Assembly (NCBI GenBank): GCA_947683425.1
Contig: CANTUQ010000159.1
Coordinates: forward strand, 496,001-560,000
Direction of reading: 5' to 3'
Source of the DNA: Excoecaria cochinchinensis
Lineage: Eukaryota > Streptophyta > Magnoliopsida > Malpighiales > Euphorbiaceae
DNA: 64,000 nucleotides
The translations under genes and the position numbers were made by a program. This document shows, in pieces, positions 1-11,220 of this stretch (its first letter is position 1; each line of letters opens with the position of its first letter). The notes below the pieces were generated by a model. That model was not told the origin of the DNA and made no database searches. It saw only the letters and a program-made list of their open reading frames with translations.

Positions 1-1634
1 TCTGTTTTGATTTCTGGAAATTGAAAGTCAAAATGTGTAGATGTATGCATAATTGAAGTATGAGATGTTAATTTGTAGTGCTGTTGTGAATTTTGGTGGG
101 TGAATCGAGTTTGGGTATTATTTTTGGCCAAATTCTAGGTTTGAGGTTTTGTTAGTGTGAATCGCTTAGTTTGATGTTTTAATTCATGTTAATTAGCATA
201 AAACTTGGGTTTTATGTTGCATAATGAGATTTGAGTGCCTATGAATGTTTATGTTGAAGTTTTATGGATGAATTTTGTAGTTGGGGATGGTTTGCTTTTC
301 AATTTCTGTAAATTTTGGCAAAAGAGCTGGAAAACACGACTCTATCATGAGCACAATAGAGCCTGATCATTCGAGCTCCTTGCCAAGAGTGTCTCTATTG
401 TGGGCGCAACAGGGAGCTCCGCTGCTGAGCAGCTGCTGGGCTGATCGTTGTCTTGGACGTGCCTGCATGCACGAGTGCGACAGTGACCTTTCCTGCCCTC
501 TATTGTGAGCATGGCCCATGTCGTGAGTGCAACAGAGGCCTGCCTTTCCATCTTTGCACGAGCATGAGGGTTGTCACGAGCACAGTACTAGGCAAATTTT
601 GCCTCCATCGCGAGCGCGACTGTCCCCTGTTTTATTATGATATTTGTTTTATCTATTTTTGCAAGGTTGCTCTCTCATAAATCTCAGAAGCCTTTGTGTA
701 TGAATTATAATTTAATTCAGTATCTTCAATATATATGCTAAATGCGTTGAGTTATGCCTAGCCTACAAGAGTCAAGTTAGTGGATAGATAGGCATGCCTA
801 TAGAGTTCTGTAAGCTGCAGCCCTTTAGTATTTTAGACCCTAATCAGGTCATCGTTTGGGTCCTCATGATCCTCTTATGTTGGATCTTGTTTAAGATCAT
901 CAAAGTGAAAATGTTTTGAAATTAAATGAAAGAAGTTGCTTTTGTTCGTACCCACGGGTACTTATGTGTTCATTCGTTATCCGCGACTCTGAGTTGGCAG
1001 GCATACCTTCGATTTTAATTTGTTTGAGAAAATATTGTGTATTGTTTTAGTGTCGATGTTATATGTTTATGATATATGAAGCATGTTATGAATGTTTATT
1101 GACATAAGTCTGTTTTGATTATATCTCCTTGTGTATGTGCCATTTGTATCTGTTTTTCTTTGACAGCCACTGTGAGTGGTCGTTCCTCTTTTGTTTTCCC
1201 CACTAAGCGTTATAGCTTAGCACGGGTGTTTCATCCGTGCAGGCGTGGAAGCAGTCCGAGTTTTTGGGAGTCCTGTCCACATCCATCAGAGCCAACACAA
1301 TAAAGAGATTTGGTAGTCCAGTGTTTTGTATTTTGTATTTTATTCTCTGATGTAAAAGCTTTTTTTTGTATATATATATTTTGTAATTATTATAAGGATG
1401 ATATTGTACCCCCCTTTTGTAATGAATATTTTATTATATAAATGATGAGATTTTGAGAATTTTTGTTGGCCTATTTTTTGTTGTGATGTAAAGTTTTAGT
1501 TTACTCTATTTTATTATTATTTTTTGAATGCTTTGGATTTGCATGTATGATTGTTTTGGTAACACCCTTGTCTATACGGGCACTCACTTCTGCCTACGGG
1601 TGAGCTCCCTTACGTATAGGTATGGGGTGTTATA
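1..1634 (+). mobile_element. Element A: 5' LTR of a chromovirus-type Ty3/gypsy retrotransposon, truncated by the window start
   Basis: Position 1 aligns with 13252 in A's other LTR (12596 onward), so about 650 bp of the 5' side lie outside the window and the full LTR was about 2.3 kb. The right end reads GGGTGTTATA (ancestral TGTTACA) and is followed by a primer-binding site, which fixes orientation. It contains modules shared with the other chromovirus LTRs here: the palindrome TAGGCATGCCTA near 790, a CGTTATCCGCGACTC block near 976, three stem-loops at 1167-1240 and an acceptor-like GCAGG at 1239-1243. A CG-richer patch with repeated cGCGAC/GTCGtg words lies at about 330-625. There is no coding capacity; small ORFs here are chance. 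Confidence 0.9.
1167..1243 (+). promoter_or_regulatory. Three consecutive conserved stem-loops ending in a splice-acceptor-like site (A LTR)
   Basis: Stem-loop 1 is CCACTGTGAGTGG (1167-1179). Stem-loop 2 is CTAAGCGTTATAGCTTAG (1203-1220). Stem-loop 3 has arms GCACGG and CCGTGC (1220-1240). The last arm runs into GCAGG, an acceptor-like AG at 1241-1242, preceded by a pyrimidine-leaning loop. The same arrangement, with compensating base changes, recurs in the other chromovirus LTRs of the window. The structure is read directly from the sequence; an RNA or splicing role is inference. Confidence 0.6.
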
Positions 1635-1641
1635 ATATTAT

Positions 1642-1655
1642 TGGTACTAGAGCAT
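1642..1655 (+). other. Primer-binding site of element A (tRNA-iMet type, decayed)
   Basis: TGGTACTAGAGCAT lies seven bases after the LTR end. The usual plant form is TGGTATCAGAGCC, complementary to the 3' end of initiator methionine tRNA, and element D carries that form intact at 36811. Two adjacent bases appear changed here. Confidence 0.8.
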
Positions 1656-1740
1656 AGGTTTAGGCTTTTCTGGGCGATCGTAGAATAGAATTTTGTTTAG
1701 GATTGTGTTGGCCTGATGTGGATATCTTATGTTTTGTTAT

Positions 1741-2575
1741 TATATGGAGTCTACGCGTGGGTCCCTCGAGGGGTCGGTGGAAAGTGCTAATCCCCAAGAG
1801 CAAGATCCATCTGTGTCTTGGCTTGCTCAGCTAGCTAGGGTGCAACCTGAGGCTCCAGCCATGCCTTTTGAGGATATATTGAAGATATCTCAGGATATGG
1901 CTCGAGTCTTAGAGAGGGTGACAGCCCCAAGAGCTCCCGATAGAGAGTGTAAGAAAGTCTGGAGCTTAGGAATTTTATGGGACGAGTTTGGATGAGCCCG
2001 ATAAGGTAGAGCTATGGATAGAGAAGGTAAAGAGGGTTTAGGAAGAGATCCGCTGTCCGCGGGGTAGGCAAGTGGACTGTGCGGTTTCGCGCTTGCAGGG
2101 TTCCACTTATGATTGGTGGAGATTAGTTTTGAGTCAACCGTAGTTGCCTGACTCAGTCACATGGGAGTTCTTTGAGAGGGAATTTCACGGTAAATATGTG
2201 ATTAGGGCATACAAGGAAGCTACATGGGCATAGTTTTTGAGTTTTAAGCAGAGGGCGTTGTCAGCGGCAGATTATGAGAAGGAGTTTAACCGGCTTAGAA
2301 AGTATACACCTCCGGGTGTTCTTACAGAGGATTTTTGATGTTAGCACTTTGAAGCGCCATTGGGGCGAGTGCCATTGGTTGATAGGTGGCTGCTTTGGGT
2401 GTGGCAGTGCAGATCATTTCTTGGCCAACTATACGAATTTGTCTGAGAATGTACATAGGAGGCAAGACCGAGTAGAGCGGGGTCTAATGTCCCTCAGGCT
2501 AGTAGAGGCCGTGGTAGAGGTCAAGGTCATGGTGGCTGGCCTAGAGAGGGTGCTTCATCTGAGTCAGTAGATCGC
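1741..2575 (+). pseudogene. gag: Element A gag (broken)
   Basis: Translation starts near 1744 (MESTRG...) and shows a chromovirus-type gag in pieces. The N-terminal region ends in ITAP/VTAPRAP-like sequence. A capsid core follows, with YDWWR near 2110 and FFEREFHGKYV near 2170-2200. A zinc knuckle is present at about 2390-2430 as CFGCGSADHFLANY, where the last cysteine of the CCHC pattern has become tyrosine. Frameshifts near 1960 and 2270 and several TAG codons interrupt it. Gag would package element RNA in cytoplasmic particles; this copy cannot make the full protein. Confidence 0.8.
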
Positions 2576-2581
2576 CCGCTA

Positions 2582-3046
2582 GTGGCGCTAGCGAGGGCAT
2601 ATGCCATGAGAGCTCAGGAGGAGCAGGATGCACCGAAAGTGATTGCTGGTAAGCTCCTACTCTTTGACACTGAATTGCTTGCTCTAATAGACCCCAGGTC
2701 CACACACTTATATTTGTGTTCTGATAAGTTGTGTGCTAAGTTACCTAGTGTGGATCAATTAGACTATGAGATTTGTGTGACCAATCCCTTAGGGCATAAC
2801 CTCAATATGAGTAGAGTGTTTAGGGATTGTCCTTTGATGGTGCAAGGAATAGAATTTCCTATGGATTTGATTAGTTTGCCTTTCCACGAGTTTGATATGA
2901 TTTTGGGCATGAATTGGTTGTGTAAGCACGGAGTAGTAGTGGATTGTCATAGAAAGACAATAGTGCTTAAGAGTAGTGATCAGTCTGCAGTAGTTATGAG
3001 AGGTTTGGGTTCTAGTCCCTTGGGGAATATGATCTCAGCAATGTAA
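2582..3046 (+). pseudogene. Element A protease region
   Basis: A 154-codon open stretch matches the aspartic-protease segment that follows gag in Ty3/gypsy elements. The active-site neighbourhood reads LIDPRSTHLY, where the family usually has D-[PS]-G-[ST]; the glycine is replaced by arginine. The downstream motif DMILGMNWL, typical of the protease flap and C-terminal part, is present. The enzyme would cut the gag-pol polyprotein. With the changed active site and an isolated reading frame it is almost certainly inactive. Confidence 0.8.
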
Positions 3047-3058
3047 GCAAGACGATTT

Positions 3059-4690
3059 ATGAGAAAGGGATGTGAGGCACTTTTGGCCTTAGTTTTGGAT
3101 TCTAGACGGAGTCAAGTTAAGATTCAGGATATCCCAGTAGTGAGAGAATTTGTGGATATTTTCCCTGAGGAGTTGCTGTGTTTGTCTCCTGAGAGAGAGG
3201 TGGAGCTATCTATAGAGATTACGCTGGGCATTACTCTTATTTCAAAAGCTCCTTACCGAATGGCTCCTGTGGAATTGAGAGAATTAAAAACTCATTTATA
3301 GAAGCTATTGGATAAAGGCTTTATCCGGCCTAGCGTTTCTCCATGGGGTGCTCCGGTTTTATTTGTTAAGAAGAAGGACGGCACCTTAAGGATGTATATT
3401 GATTACCGATAGATCAATAAAGTTACTGTGAAGAACAAGTATCCGTTGCCAAGGATAGAGGATTTGTTTGATCATCTCAGGGGAGCCGAAGTATTCTCCA
3501 AGATTGACTTGAGGTCAGGATATTATCAATTGCGGGTTAAGGACATGGATGTGGCTAAGACTGCTTTTCGGACATGATGTGGCTACTATGAGTTCTTAGT
3601 GATGCCGTTTGGTTTGACTAATGCACATGTGGCTTTTATGGATTTGATGAACCGAGTGTTTAGGCCATATCTTTACCGATTTGTAGTTGTATTTATCGAC
3701 GATATTTTTGTATATTCGAGGAATGAAAGTGAGCATGAGGAACATTTACGGTTGGTACTTCAAGTGTTGAGAGAACACCAGCATTATGCCTGTTAAGGCC
3801 CCTTAGTTTGCCTAATTTAGCTCCTATTATTATGTAATTCTTTGGTATAATTAGTGGGATTATTCTATAATTAGTTGGCCTGATTAATGGGATTGTTATA
3901 ACAGCTAATAGATATATTGTTTGTATATATATTCATCAACGTAAAAAGGAATAGATGAAGAAAATATTTCTTTTCCAAACTTTGAGTTTTGATAATGCTA
4001 AACTTAGAAAATGTGATTTCTGGTTAAAAGAGGTGTCTTTTCTAGGACATATTGTTTCCTCGGAAGGTATCTGAGTGGATCCGTCGAAGATTGAGGCTAT
4101 TGTCGATTGGAAAGCTCCTCGGAATGTGCCTGTAGTTAGAAGCTTTTTGGGTTTAGCTGGATATTACTGACGGTTTGTGAAGGGGTTTTCGATTATCGCT
4201 TCGCCTTTGACAAGGCTTCTTCGAAAAGGAGTTAAGTTTGAGTGGTCCGACAAGTGTCAGGCGAGTTTTAAGCAGCTAAAGAGGATGTTAGTCGAGGCTC
4301 CTATACTTACTCAACCCATTTCGGGTAAAGAGTATACTATGTATTGTGATGCATCTGGTATAGGACTTAGTTGTGTTTTGATGCAAGATGGTAAGGTGAT
4401 AGCTTATGCATATAGGCAGTTGAAGACTCACGAGCAGAATTATTCGACGCATGATTTGGAGTTGGAGGTAGTAGTGTTCGCTCTCAAGATTTGGCGACAC
4501 TATTTGTATGGAGAGACTTATCGGATCTTCATCGACCATAAAATTTTGAAGTATCCCCTAACTTAGAAAGACTTGAATATCAGGCAGAGATGGCAGTTAG
4601 AGTTATTCAAGGACTATGTTTGCATTATCGATTACCACCCGGGTAAGCCAAATGCGGTTGCAGATGCCTTGAGTAGGAAGTCGGTTTCGA
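3059..4690 (+). pseudogene. pol: Element A reverse transcriptase and RNase H (broken by stops and a ~200 bp insertion)
   Basis: RT blocks appear in order: KAPYRMAP, LFVKKKDGTLRMYIDYR, KIDLRSGYYQLR, MPFGLTNA (from 3601) and the catalytic FIDD (near 3698). RNase H follows with YCDASGIG, THDLELEVVVFALK and YHPGKPNAVADALSRK. In-frame stops lie near 3299, 3410, 3575, 4072, 4168 and 4564. Those at 3299 and 3410 replace glutamine codons conserved in the family, and 4168 falls in GYYRRF. The frame is also split by an insertion at about 3790-3993. The order protease, RT, RNase H, integrase is that of Ty3/gypsy. There is one RNase H only, unlike the B elements. Confidence 0.88.
3790..3993. mobile_element. 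Short insertion inside element A reverse transcriptase, possible small solo LTR or TRIM
   Basis: The RT frame reads HQHY-A, then about 204 bp of AT-rich non-coding sequence, then KLRKCDFW. The insert starts TGTTAAGGCC after the C at 3790. It is flanked by TATGC (3785-3789) and AATGC (3994-3998), a plausible diverged 5 bp target duplication. It has no ORF. The start resembles a small copia-type LTR, but no clean CA end is visible, so the class is uncertain. Confidence 0.5.
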
Positions 4691-4779
4691 CTTTATCTTT
4701 GCATCGGGGTAGATGGAGACTTGATTCTGATGGAGCTTTGATTGCCCAGCTGAAAGCTAGGCCTTCTTTGAAGCAGTTG

Positions 4780-5700
4780 ATTGTTGATGCTCAGAGGAAC
4801 GACCCGAAATTGCAGGAAATTGTGCAAGTGGCTCAGAGTGGTAGTCAGACTAATTTTTCTGTTAAGGAAGGGGTGCTAAGTTATACAAATCATTTGTGTG
4901 TGCCTAATGATGATGATTTAAAGAGGAAGCTTTTGTTGGAGGCACACACGACAGTTTTCAATATGCATCCGGGAAGTGAGAAGATGTATAGAGATCTGAA
5001 ACAGTTTTACTGGTGGCCCGGGATGAAAAGAGATATAGTGGATTTTGTTTCCAAGTGTCTGACCTATCAGTAGGTAAAAGCTGAGCACCAAGTTCCATCT
5101 GGGTTATTCAATCCTTTACCTATCACTCAGTGGAAGTGGGACAACATCACTATGGATTTTGTATCAGGCTTGCCATTGACTCAGAGAAAGCATGATTCGA
5201 TTTGGGTTATAGTTGATCGGCTCACTGAGTCGGCTCACTTTTCACCAGTTCGTTGTGATTACTCAATGGATAAGTTGGCAGAGATTTATGTGAATGAGAT
5301 AGTCAGATTGCATGGAATTCCATTATCGATTGTGTCAAATCAGGATCCAAGATTTACATCGAAGTTTTGGAAAGAGTTACAAGCTGCTTTGGGTACCCGA
5401 CTGAATTTCAGCACTATTTTCCACCCTCAATTAGACGCGCATTCAGAGAGGGTTATACAGATTCTTGAGGATATACTTTGGGGTTGCATTTTGGATTTTT
5501 CGGGTTGGAACAGATATGTGTCATTGATGGAGTTCGCATATAATAATAGTCATCAAATGATTATCGAGATGGCACTGTACGAGGCTTTGTATGGAAGGAA
5601 GTGTAGGACTCCAGTTTGTTGGACTAAACAGATGGAACGTTCTTTTGTGGGTTCGAAATTGGTTAGGGACACCGAGGAAACGATTAGAGTGGTGCAGTAG
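4780..5700 (+). pseudogene. Element A integrase
   Basis: The zinc-binding region has HPGSEKMY and CLTYQ; one cysteine of CxxC is now tyrosine. The catalytic core has D in TMDFVSGLP (near 5153), D in SNQDPRF (near 5343) and E in HSERVIQ (near 5447), so the D,D-35-E triad is present. A TAG at 5071-5073 replaces the second glutamine of the CQQVKAEHQ motif seen in element I. The core runs to RDTEETIRVVQ and stops at TAG (5698). Compared with element I, about 78 codons are missing after this point. Confidence 0.88.
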
Positions 5701-5914
5701 AATTTAAAGATGTATTCCATGTGCCAATGCTCCATCGGTACAGATCAAATGCGTCTCATGTGCTATTAGTTCAGGATGTGAGCGTTCAGCCGGATTATTC
5801 TTATGATGAGGAACCCAAGTCTTTTTTGGCACGGGAAGTGAGATAGCTCAGAAATAAACAGATTCCTCTGGTTAAGGTATTATGACAACATCACGGAGTT
5901 GAAGAAGCTACATG
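5700..5914 (+). pseudogene. Element A integrase tail and chromodomain-like end (5' part)
   Basis: After the deletion at about 5700 the translation resumes with FKDVFHVPMLHRYRS and continues to LRNKQIPLVKVL and HHGVEEAT. This is the C-terminal pattern of chromovirus integrases of the Tekay/Del group, where a chromodomain-like module ends in ...VEEATWE. Stops are present near 5846 and 5881. Solo LTR S1 inserts right after GCTACATG, within the ATW codons; the rest is at 8600-8694. Confidence 0.8.
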
Positions 5915-8599
5915 TGTAACACCCCAATACCCCCGTTGGAAGGATACCGGAGCGCTACCCAACGCTCACATAGAAACATTCATACATATCAGCGGAAGCA
6001 GCAATAAAATAATAAAATATACATCACTCATAAAATTACATACCGAACCTTTATTACATTTACTTAATACTTATGCAAAATACAAAATGCTATACAGCCT
6101 TAAACCACGACTACAGGAACTGAACAAAATAAAACTCTAACTCCTAGTGGTCGACCCTGCAGATGCGCGACGCGAACCGAACAAACCTGGCACCTACACG
6201 GGAAAACAACCCGTGCTAAGCGATAATGCTTAGTGGGGAGGAACAAAGCAGACAGAAACCAGTACACTAAACAGGAATACAATAAGCCATGTATAAACAA
6301 ATACGTACACATACCGAAATACTTACCATGACAACATGCGAGATATCACATGCACGACATACTAAAAAAAATCATATCAGAATATAGTCACTATCAAGTC
6401 ACTCATTACTTAGAACACTGCACTAAACAATTATGACACTATACAGAACACTATACCATAATGTCTTGCATTAGTATCTAAATGTAAACATGCATCACAC
6501 TACAGAGTTCCCTAAAAAAAAAAACGAGGACAGAGATATATATCAAGAAACACTATATGAAATCAGAATTGAAACAGAAAGCATGAAGCAATAATCATAA
6601 TCAAAATCACGTAATAATTAGAACACTTCACTAAACCAATACCAGACACTTCACACAATAGCCTGAAATCAATGGCGGAGGATACGGGAACACGGTGCGG
6701 GAGACCGAAGTCTCAAAAACAGTTTTAATACCCGAAGGTAACACGGGAGACCAGAGTCTCAAAACATTTTATCGCTACACGGAAGGTGACCAACTCGGAG
6801 GTCGACCGCTTCGCCCAAACGGGGCGGATAGAACAGCTGTACTCAGACCCTTCTTAAGCATGCTTAATTATCCACTACCTTGACACTTCAGGCTCGACAA
6901 CTCACACTTAATCACAACACTTACTATACAAAACTCAAAGAAAAAATCCCAACATCATATTAATTCACTACAACGACACGAGTATAAAAAGGTCAACAAG
7001 ACATAACTCAATCATGAACCAGGCAATAGTGAGAAACCGTGCAAAGTGGGACAAAAGAATTACATTCAGAAAATAGGACAAGCAGGAAGGGCCTCTGTCG
7101 CGATCGCGACAGTGTCGTGCTCGCGACATAGCACGGGGCACCCCATCGCGAGCTCGCGCTAGGAGGCTTGCTCGCGACGATGCACGCATGGCAGACTCAC
7201 ACAACCTAGCTCTGTCGTGCTCGCGACAACGTTGCGGTCGCGACAAAGACCAGTTCCTTCCTCCTCGCACGTACGCTCGGTAGCATGCTCGCGTGAAGGA
7301 CTCGACTACCGAGCTCTCTGTCGCGCTCGCGACAGAGGGCTCTCCAGCCACGAGAGACCAATCCACATTCTGTCGCGATCGCGACAGAACCTAGAATTGC
7401 CCAGATCTGCACTTTTCCTACTCTCTTCACAACACAACCCTTCATATATTCATTCAACCATGCACAAACACTTACCTCAAGCCTCTAGTACATCACCGCA
7501 TCATTCTCAAGGCCACATAAACACATTTTAGTACAATAATCAACCATCCATTCATCATGAATGCCAACAAAACTAACTCTAAAATTCAATTTTCATAACA
7601 TGTTCATGTTCTTCAAATACACATGCAAACACCAATTTATCACTAACAATTAACTCAGAATCACTATTTAATCTAAACATGCATTCATCCATACAAAACA
7701 CTCAAGGTTACTAATGACATGCAATCACAAAATAGAATTGATCCAAGGAGGAATTAGGGAAAAAACATAATCCACAAACACAGCTCCCAAACCTGAAATT
7801 GCAGCTTCAAACCGGGCTCCTCACAATCCCACTTTCTCTTTCCCTTTCTTCTTCCTACAATCCTCCAATTCTTGCACAAACCAAACTAAGAACACACTTA
7901 AATCGAACCACAAACTCACACTTCAAAACCAGAATTTAAGGAAAGAAGAAGATGAAGATACCCAACTCAAATCCAAGCACTTACCTTCAAGAACTCAGCT
8001 CAAAAACTCAGGAATCCTACTCAAAGCTCATGGAAAACACAAGAGAAAGGAGATGAGAGCAGAAAATGGAAGCAAGAGAGAGAGGGAGAAAGGGGAAATA
8101 AAAAACAAGGGAGGAGGGGAATAGCTTCCACGGGAAGCTTCACTAAAAATCTGCCCTCCCTTGCCGCTCTCCTCCCTTTCCATTCAATGCTCACCTACCC
8201 ATGCCACTTGTCACAATCCTAGAGAATCAAACCATCCACTTTGACTAATCTACTCTTGGAACCATACACAAAACACACACACAACCATCTCGTAAATAAA
8301 TATCTCCAAGGCACCAAACTTAACTCACACCATAATATTTCTTATAAACCACTTTTCATCCAAGGCACCATACACACATAAACCACACAATAAAACCTCT
8401 TAACCCACTTACATTCTACTCCCATACACTACAAGCACACTATAACATTTCCTTCACTTAACTTATTACTTAATTAAATAATTACTTAACAAATAATTCC
8501 TTATTATCCAAATTTTCCTCTTACTCAAATTACAAAAATACCCTTACTTTCCTGACTTACCATGTAGATTCTGACTAGGCCCTTTTTGGGTTGTTACAA
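5915..8599 (-). mobile_element. S1: chromovirus-type solo LTR, inserted in element A
   Basis: The insertion starts TGTAACACCCC and ends GTTGTTACA, i.e. TG...CA. It is flanked by perfect 5 bp duplications ACATG (5910-5914 and 8600-8604), so it is one 2,685 bp LTR with no internal region. Its right end is the LTR 5' end. Landmarks read on the minus strand: splice-donor-like GTAAGT (7979-7984), a palindrome-rich patch at 7085-7395 made of variants of CTGTCGCGATCGCGACAG, stem-loop CTAAGCATTATCGCTTAG (6216-6233), and acceptor-like GTAGG with AG at 6194-6195. Solo LTRs form by recombination between an element's two LTRs. Confidence 0.93.
7085..7395. repeat. GC-rich palindrome patch of solo LTR S1
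   Basis: Repeated dyads such as TCTGTCGCGATCGCGACAG (7371-7389), GTCGTGCTCGCGAC and TCTGTCGCGCTCGCGACAG stand out against an AT-rich LTR. They are irregularly spaced rather than a clean tandem array. Function is unknown; equivalent patches are seen in every sufficiently complete LTR of the window. Confidence 0.75.
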
Positions 8600-8694
8600 C
8601 ATGGAACCGGAGTGAGCTATGAGATCTCAGTATCCGTATTTGTTCAGTTCAAGTGAGAATTTCGAGCACAAAATTCTTTTAAGGAGGGGAGATT
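8600..8694 (+). pseudogene. Element A 3' end of pol and polypurine tract
   Basis: The sequence continues the chromodomain tail across S1 as ATWNRSE...PYLFS, then NFEHKILL. The strand-priming polypurine tract AAGGAGGGGAGA follows at 8681-8692. The 3' LTR of A begins immediately after, at 8695. Confidence 0.85.
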
Positions 8695-9116
8695 TCTAAT
8701 GTAATACCCCCACCGCCACCCCCGTTGGAAGGATACCGGCGGGCGCGCTACCCAATGCTCACTCACACACATACACACATACACTAAGCGGAAGCATATA
8801 TTCATACATGACATGCATACGAAAATACAAAGGAAATTAAAACTTTAAAGAAACAATAGCTGAACATACAACTCACATACATACATATAATCATTCAGCG
8901 GAAACATAAGGCGAAAGATAAAACGAAGGAATAACTTAATACATAAATATAATAATGTTTACATAACCCAAAATAATATACAAAACCTTACAGATACATA
9001 AGACTATAGGAATAACAAGAATCCAAAAATACAGAAGCTGATCACAAAACAAAACTTCTGACTTCTACGTGGCCGACCTTGTAGATGCGCGACTCGAACT
9101 GAACCAAACCTGCCAC

Positions 9117-9196
9117 CTGCACGGGAAGAGAGCCCGTGCTAAGCGATAATGCTTAGTGGGGAGAACACACAAGAGTATGAACGGCCATTCACAATG
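9117..9196 (-). promoter_or_regulatory. Three conserved stem-loops and acceptor-like site in S2
   Basis: On the minus strand the order is CCATTGTGAATGG (9184-9196), CTAAGCATTATCGCTTAG (9139-9156), then arms GCACGGG/CCCGTGC (9119-9139) ending in GCAGG. Stem-loop 1 differs from that of element A by a paired C/G to T/A change, so pairing is kept. Confidence 0.6.
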
Positions 9197-10864
9197 GTCG
9201 CCAAGGCATAGCACACTCACAATGGCAAATGCGAACATCCATAACACATATATAATCACGCTTGCATAGTAAATGCATTCATTTGAGAACTCACATTCAT
9301 ATCCATATACTTATGTCAAAATAAGCCATAGCAAAAGCAATATCACACACAATACAAATATCATCATGCAGAACTACATACAATCCCTCATGCATATACT
9401 TACTGGTTTCGCCGAGGTATCAGATAGCAACACTTCACCATGCATAATCTCTTGAAAATTTACACATGCACATATCATACCAAGGTACCCTTACCTTAGC
9501 GGAACCCGTTTACATGCAACACAATTACCAAGCAATACTACACCCAACCATCATGCACTATTAAGAAGTACTAAAACATACTTTTATCATGTTACAAGAC
9601 TCATACACTAAATAAAAACCCAGTGTATAGCATCAAACCACCACACTTCCTCTGCGCAACTCTAATCCATACAATATCATGTCATGAATTGCAAACACAC
9701 AACAACGTACCAATAACACTGCGATAACTGAGTTCAAAGGAACATATAGCATATCATTACATTATGGCACATGCACTTGGCGGACGTCGATCCACATGCA
9801 TTGCATCACAAATAGGACAAACACTTGTTCACACATTAAACCATAGTATTCAATGATGCAAGCCAGCGTACTTATACATATTAGTTCGCATGCTTACACT
9901 CCCAACTGATCAATTAAATCCATTCATAATACAATATAGGCGGAAAAGCATATACAAATACATACTTGAGTCACATTCAAACCACTCAGACTTTCATGAT
10001 CACATTCTGAAAGATAGATGATTCACATTACTGAAATCTTACCCAAACGGTCATCATATTCTCATATTCATATCCGACAAAGTGAACAGAATACCTGCTG
10101 ACTCAAAATAGTGGATAACGAGTATACGAACAGTACTTTACGGGTACCAACCGGCCACAAGGGTACCTTACGGGTACGAATCGAAAACCTTTTTGCTTTT
10201 TAAAACATTTCACTGAGAGGGGGATCTTAAACAAGATCCAAACACATTAAAAAGGATCGCGAGGATCCGAACACATAGAGGGTTCGCGAGGAACCAAACG
10301 GGGACCTGATCAGGGTCCAAACATTCACAAGTGCTGCAGCTAAGAGACTCTATTAGGCATGCCAAACTATCCACTGAACTGACTCTAGCAGGTCATGCAT
10401 AATACAAATCATGTTTCGAGTCACATAATATAATTCAACTTGCATAAACTAGAGTATAGTATACATAAACATAAGTTCATAATGTCAATCATGCCTCAAA
10501 TAATTCATATTGCAAAGCATATAATATAATACAGAGTCAACACGCTTTAAAATTATCCAAAATTCCAAAGCATATCAGAGTCAAGTGTAGAAACACTATC
10601 ATACCAATGATTATCAATACAAAATCCTAATCATGCGATAGATGAGGATAATTAAGTATAAACCATGCATAATCCAATCCATCCATCCCATAATGTTCTA
10701 AATTAGATACATATATACATATACATACATATAGGCATATTCATATCATAGATTCGCATTCGCATAACTCATAAATTAACAGATATGAGGCTTAAGGGCA
10801 CTCAAAAGAAACTTGAAGTTCAAAACCACACAAGCACGCCAAAGGAAACTCATTCAGTGCAACT

Positions 10865-11220
10865 GAACTATCGCGCTCGTGACAGAGACCGTAGTCTCTT
10901 CACAGCGTGCGTGCGACGGGTTTCGCGATCTCGGGAAGGAGGGGAAAGTCGGGCTCTGTCCCGCTCGCGACTATGTCGTGATCGCGATAGAGAGTCTAAG
11001 TTTTGCCATCGCGGGCTCGCGACAGATCGCGTGCTTGCGACAACACCGGCCAGCATTGCGCTCAGTCGCGATCGCGAAGATGTCGCGCTCACGACAGAGA
11101 GCACATCAACTTTTGCTGTCTCGGGCTCGCGACTGAGTCGCGTGCTCGAGACAGCACAGGCCAAGATCACCGGTCTCTGTCGCGCTCGCGACAATGTCGC
11201 GATCGCAATAGAGTCGGGAT
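10865..11220. repeat. GC-rich palindrome patch of solo LTR S2
   Basis: Multiple short dyads of the type CTGTCGCGCTCGCGACA and TGTCGCGATCGCGA occur in about 350 bp. Open frames reported across it on both strands are a by-product of the repeated words (Arg/Ser-rich) and do not look like a protein. Confidence 0.75.

Noticed and set aside
1..5914. Assigning A to the centromeric CRM clade
   Set aside because: The long LTRs and VEEATW-type tail fit Tekay/Del-like chromoviruses better, and nothing here points to a centromere. I did not exclude it formally.
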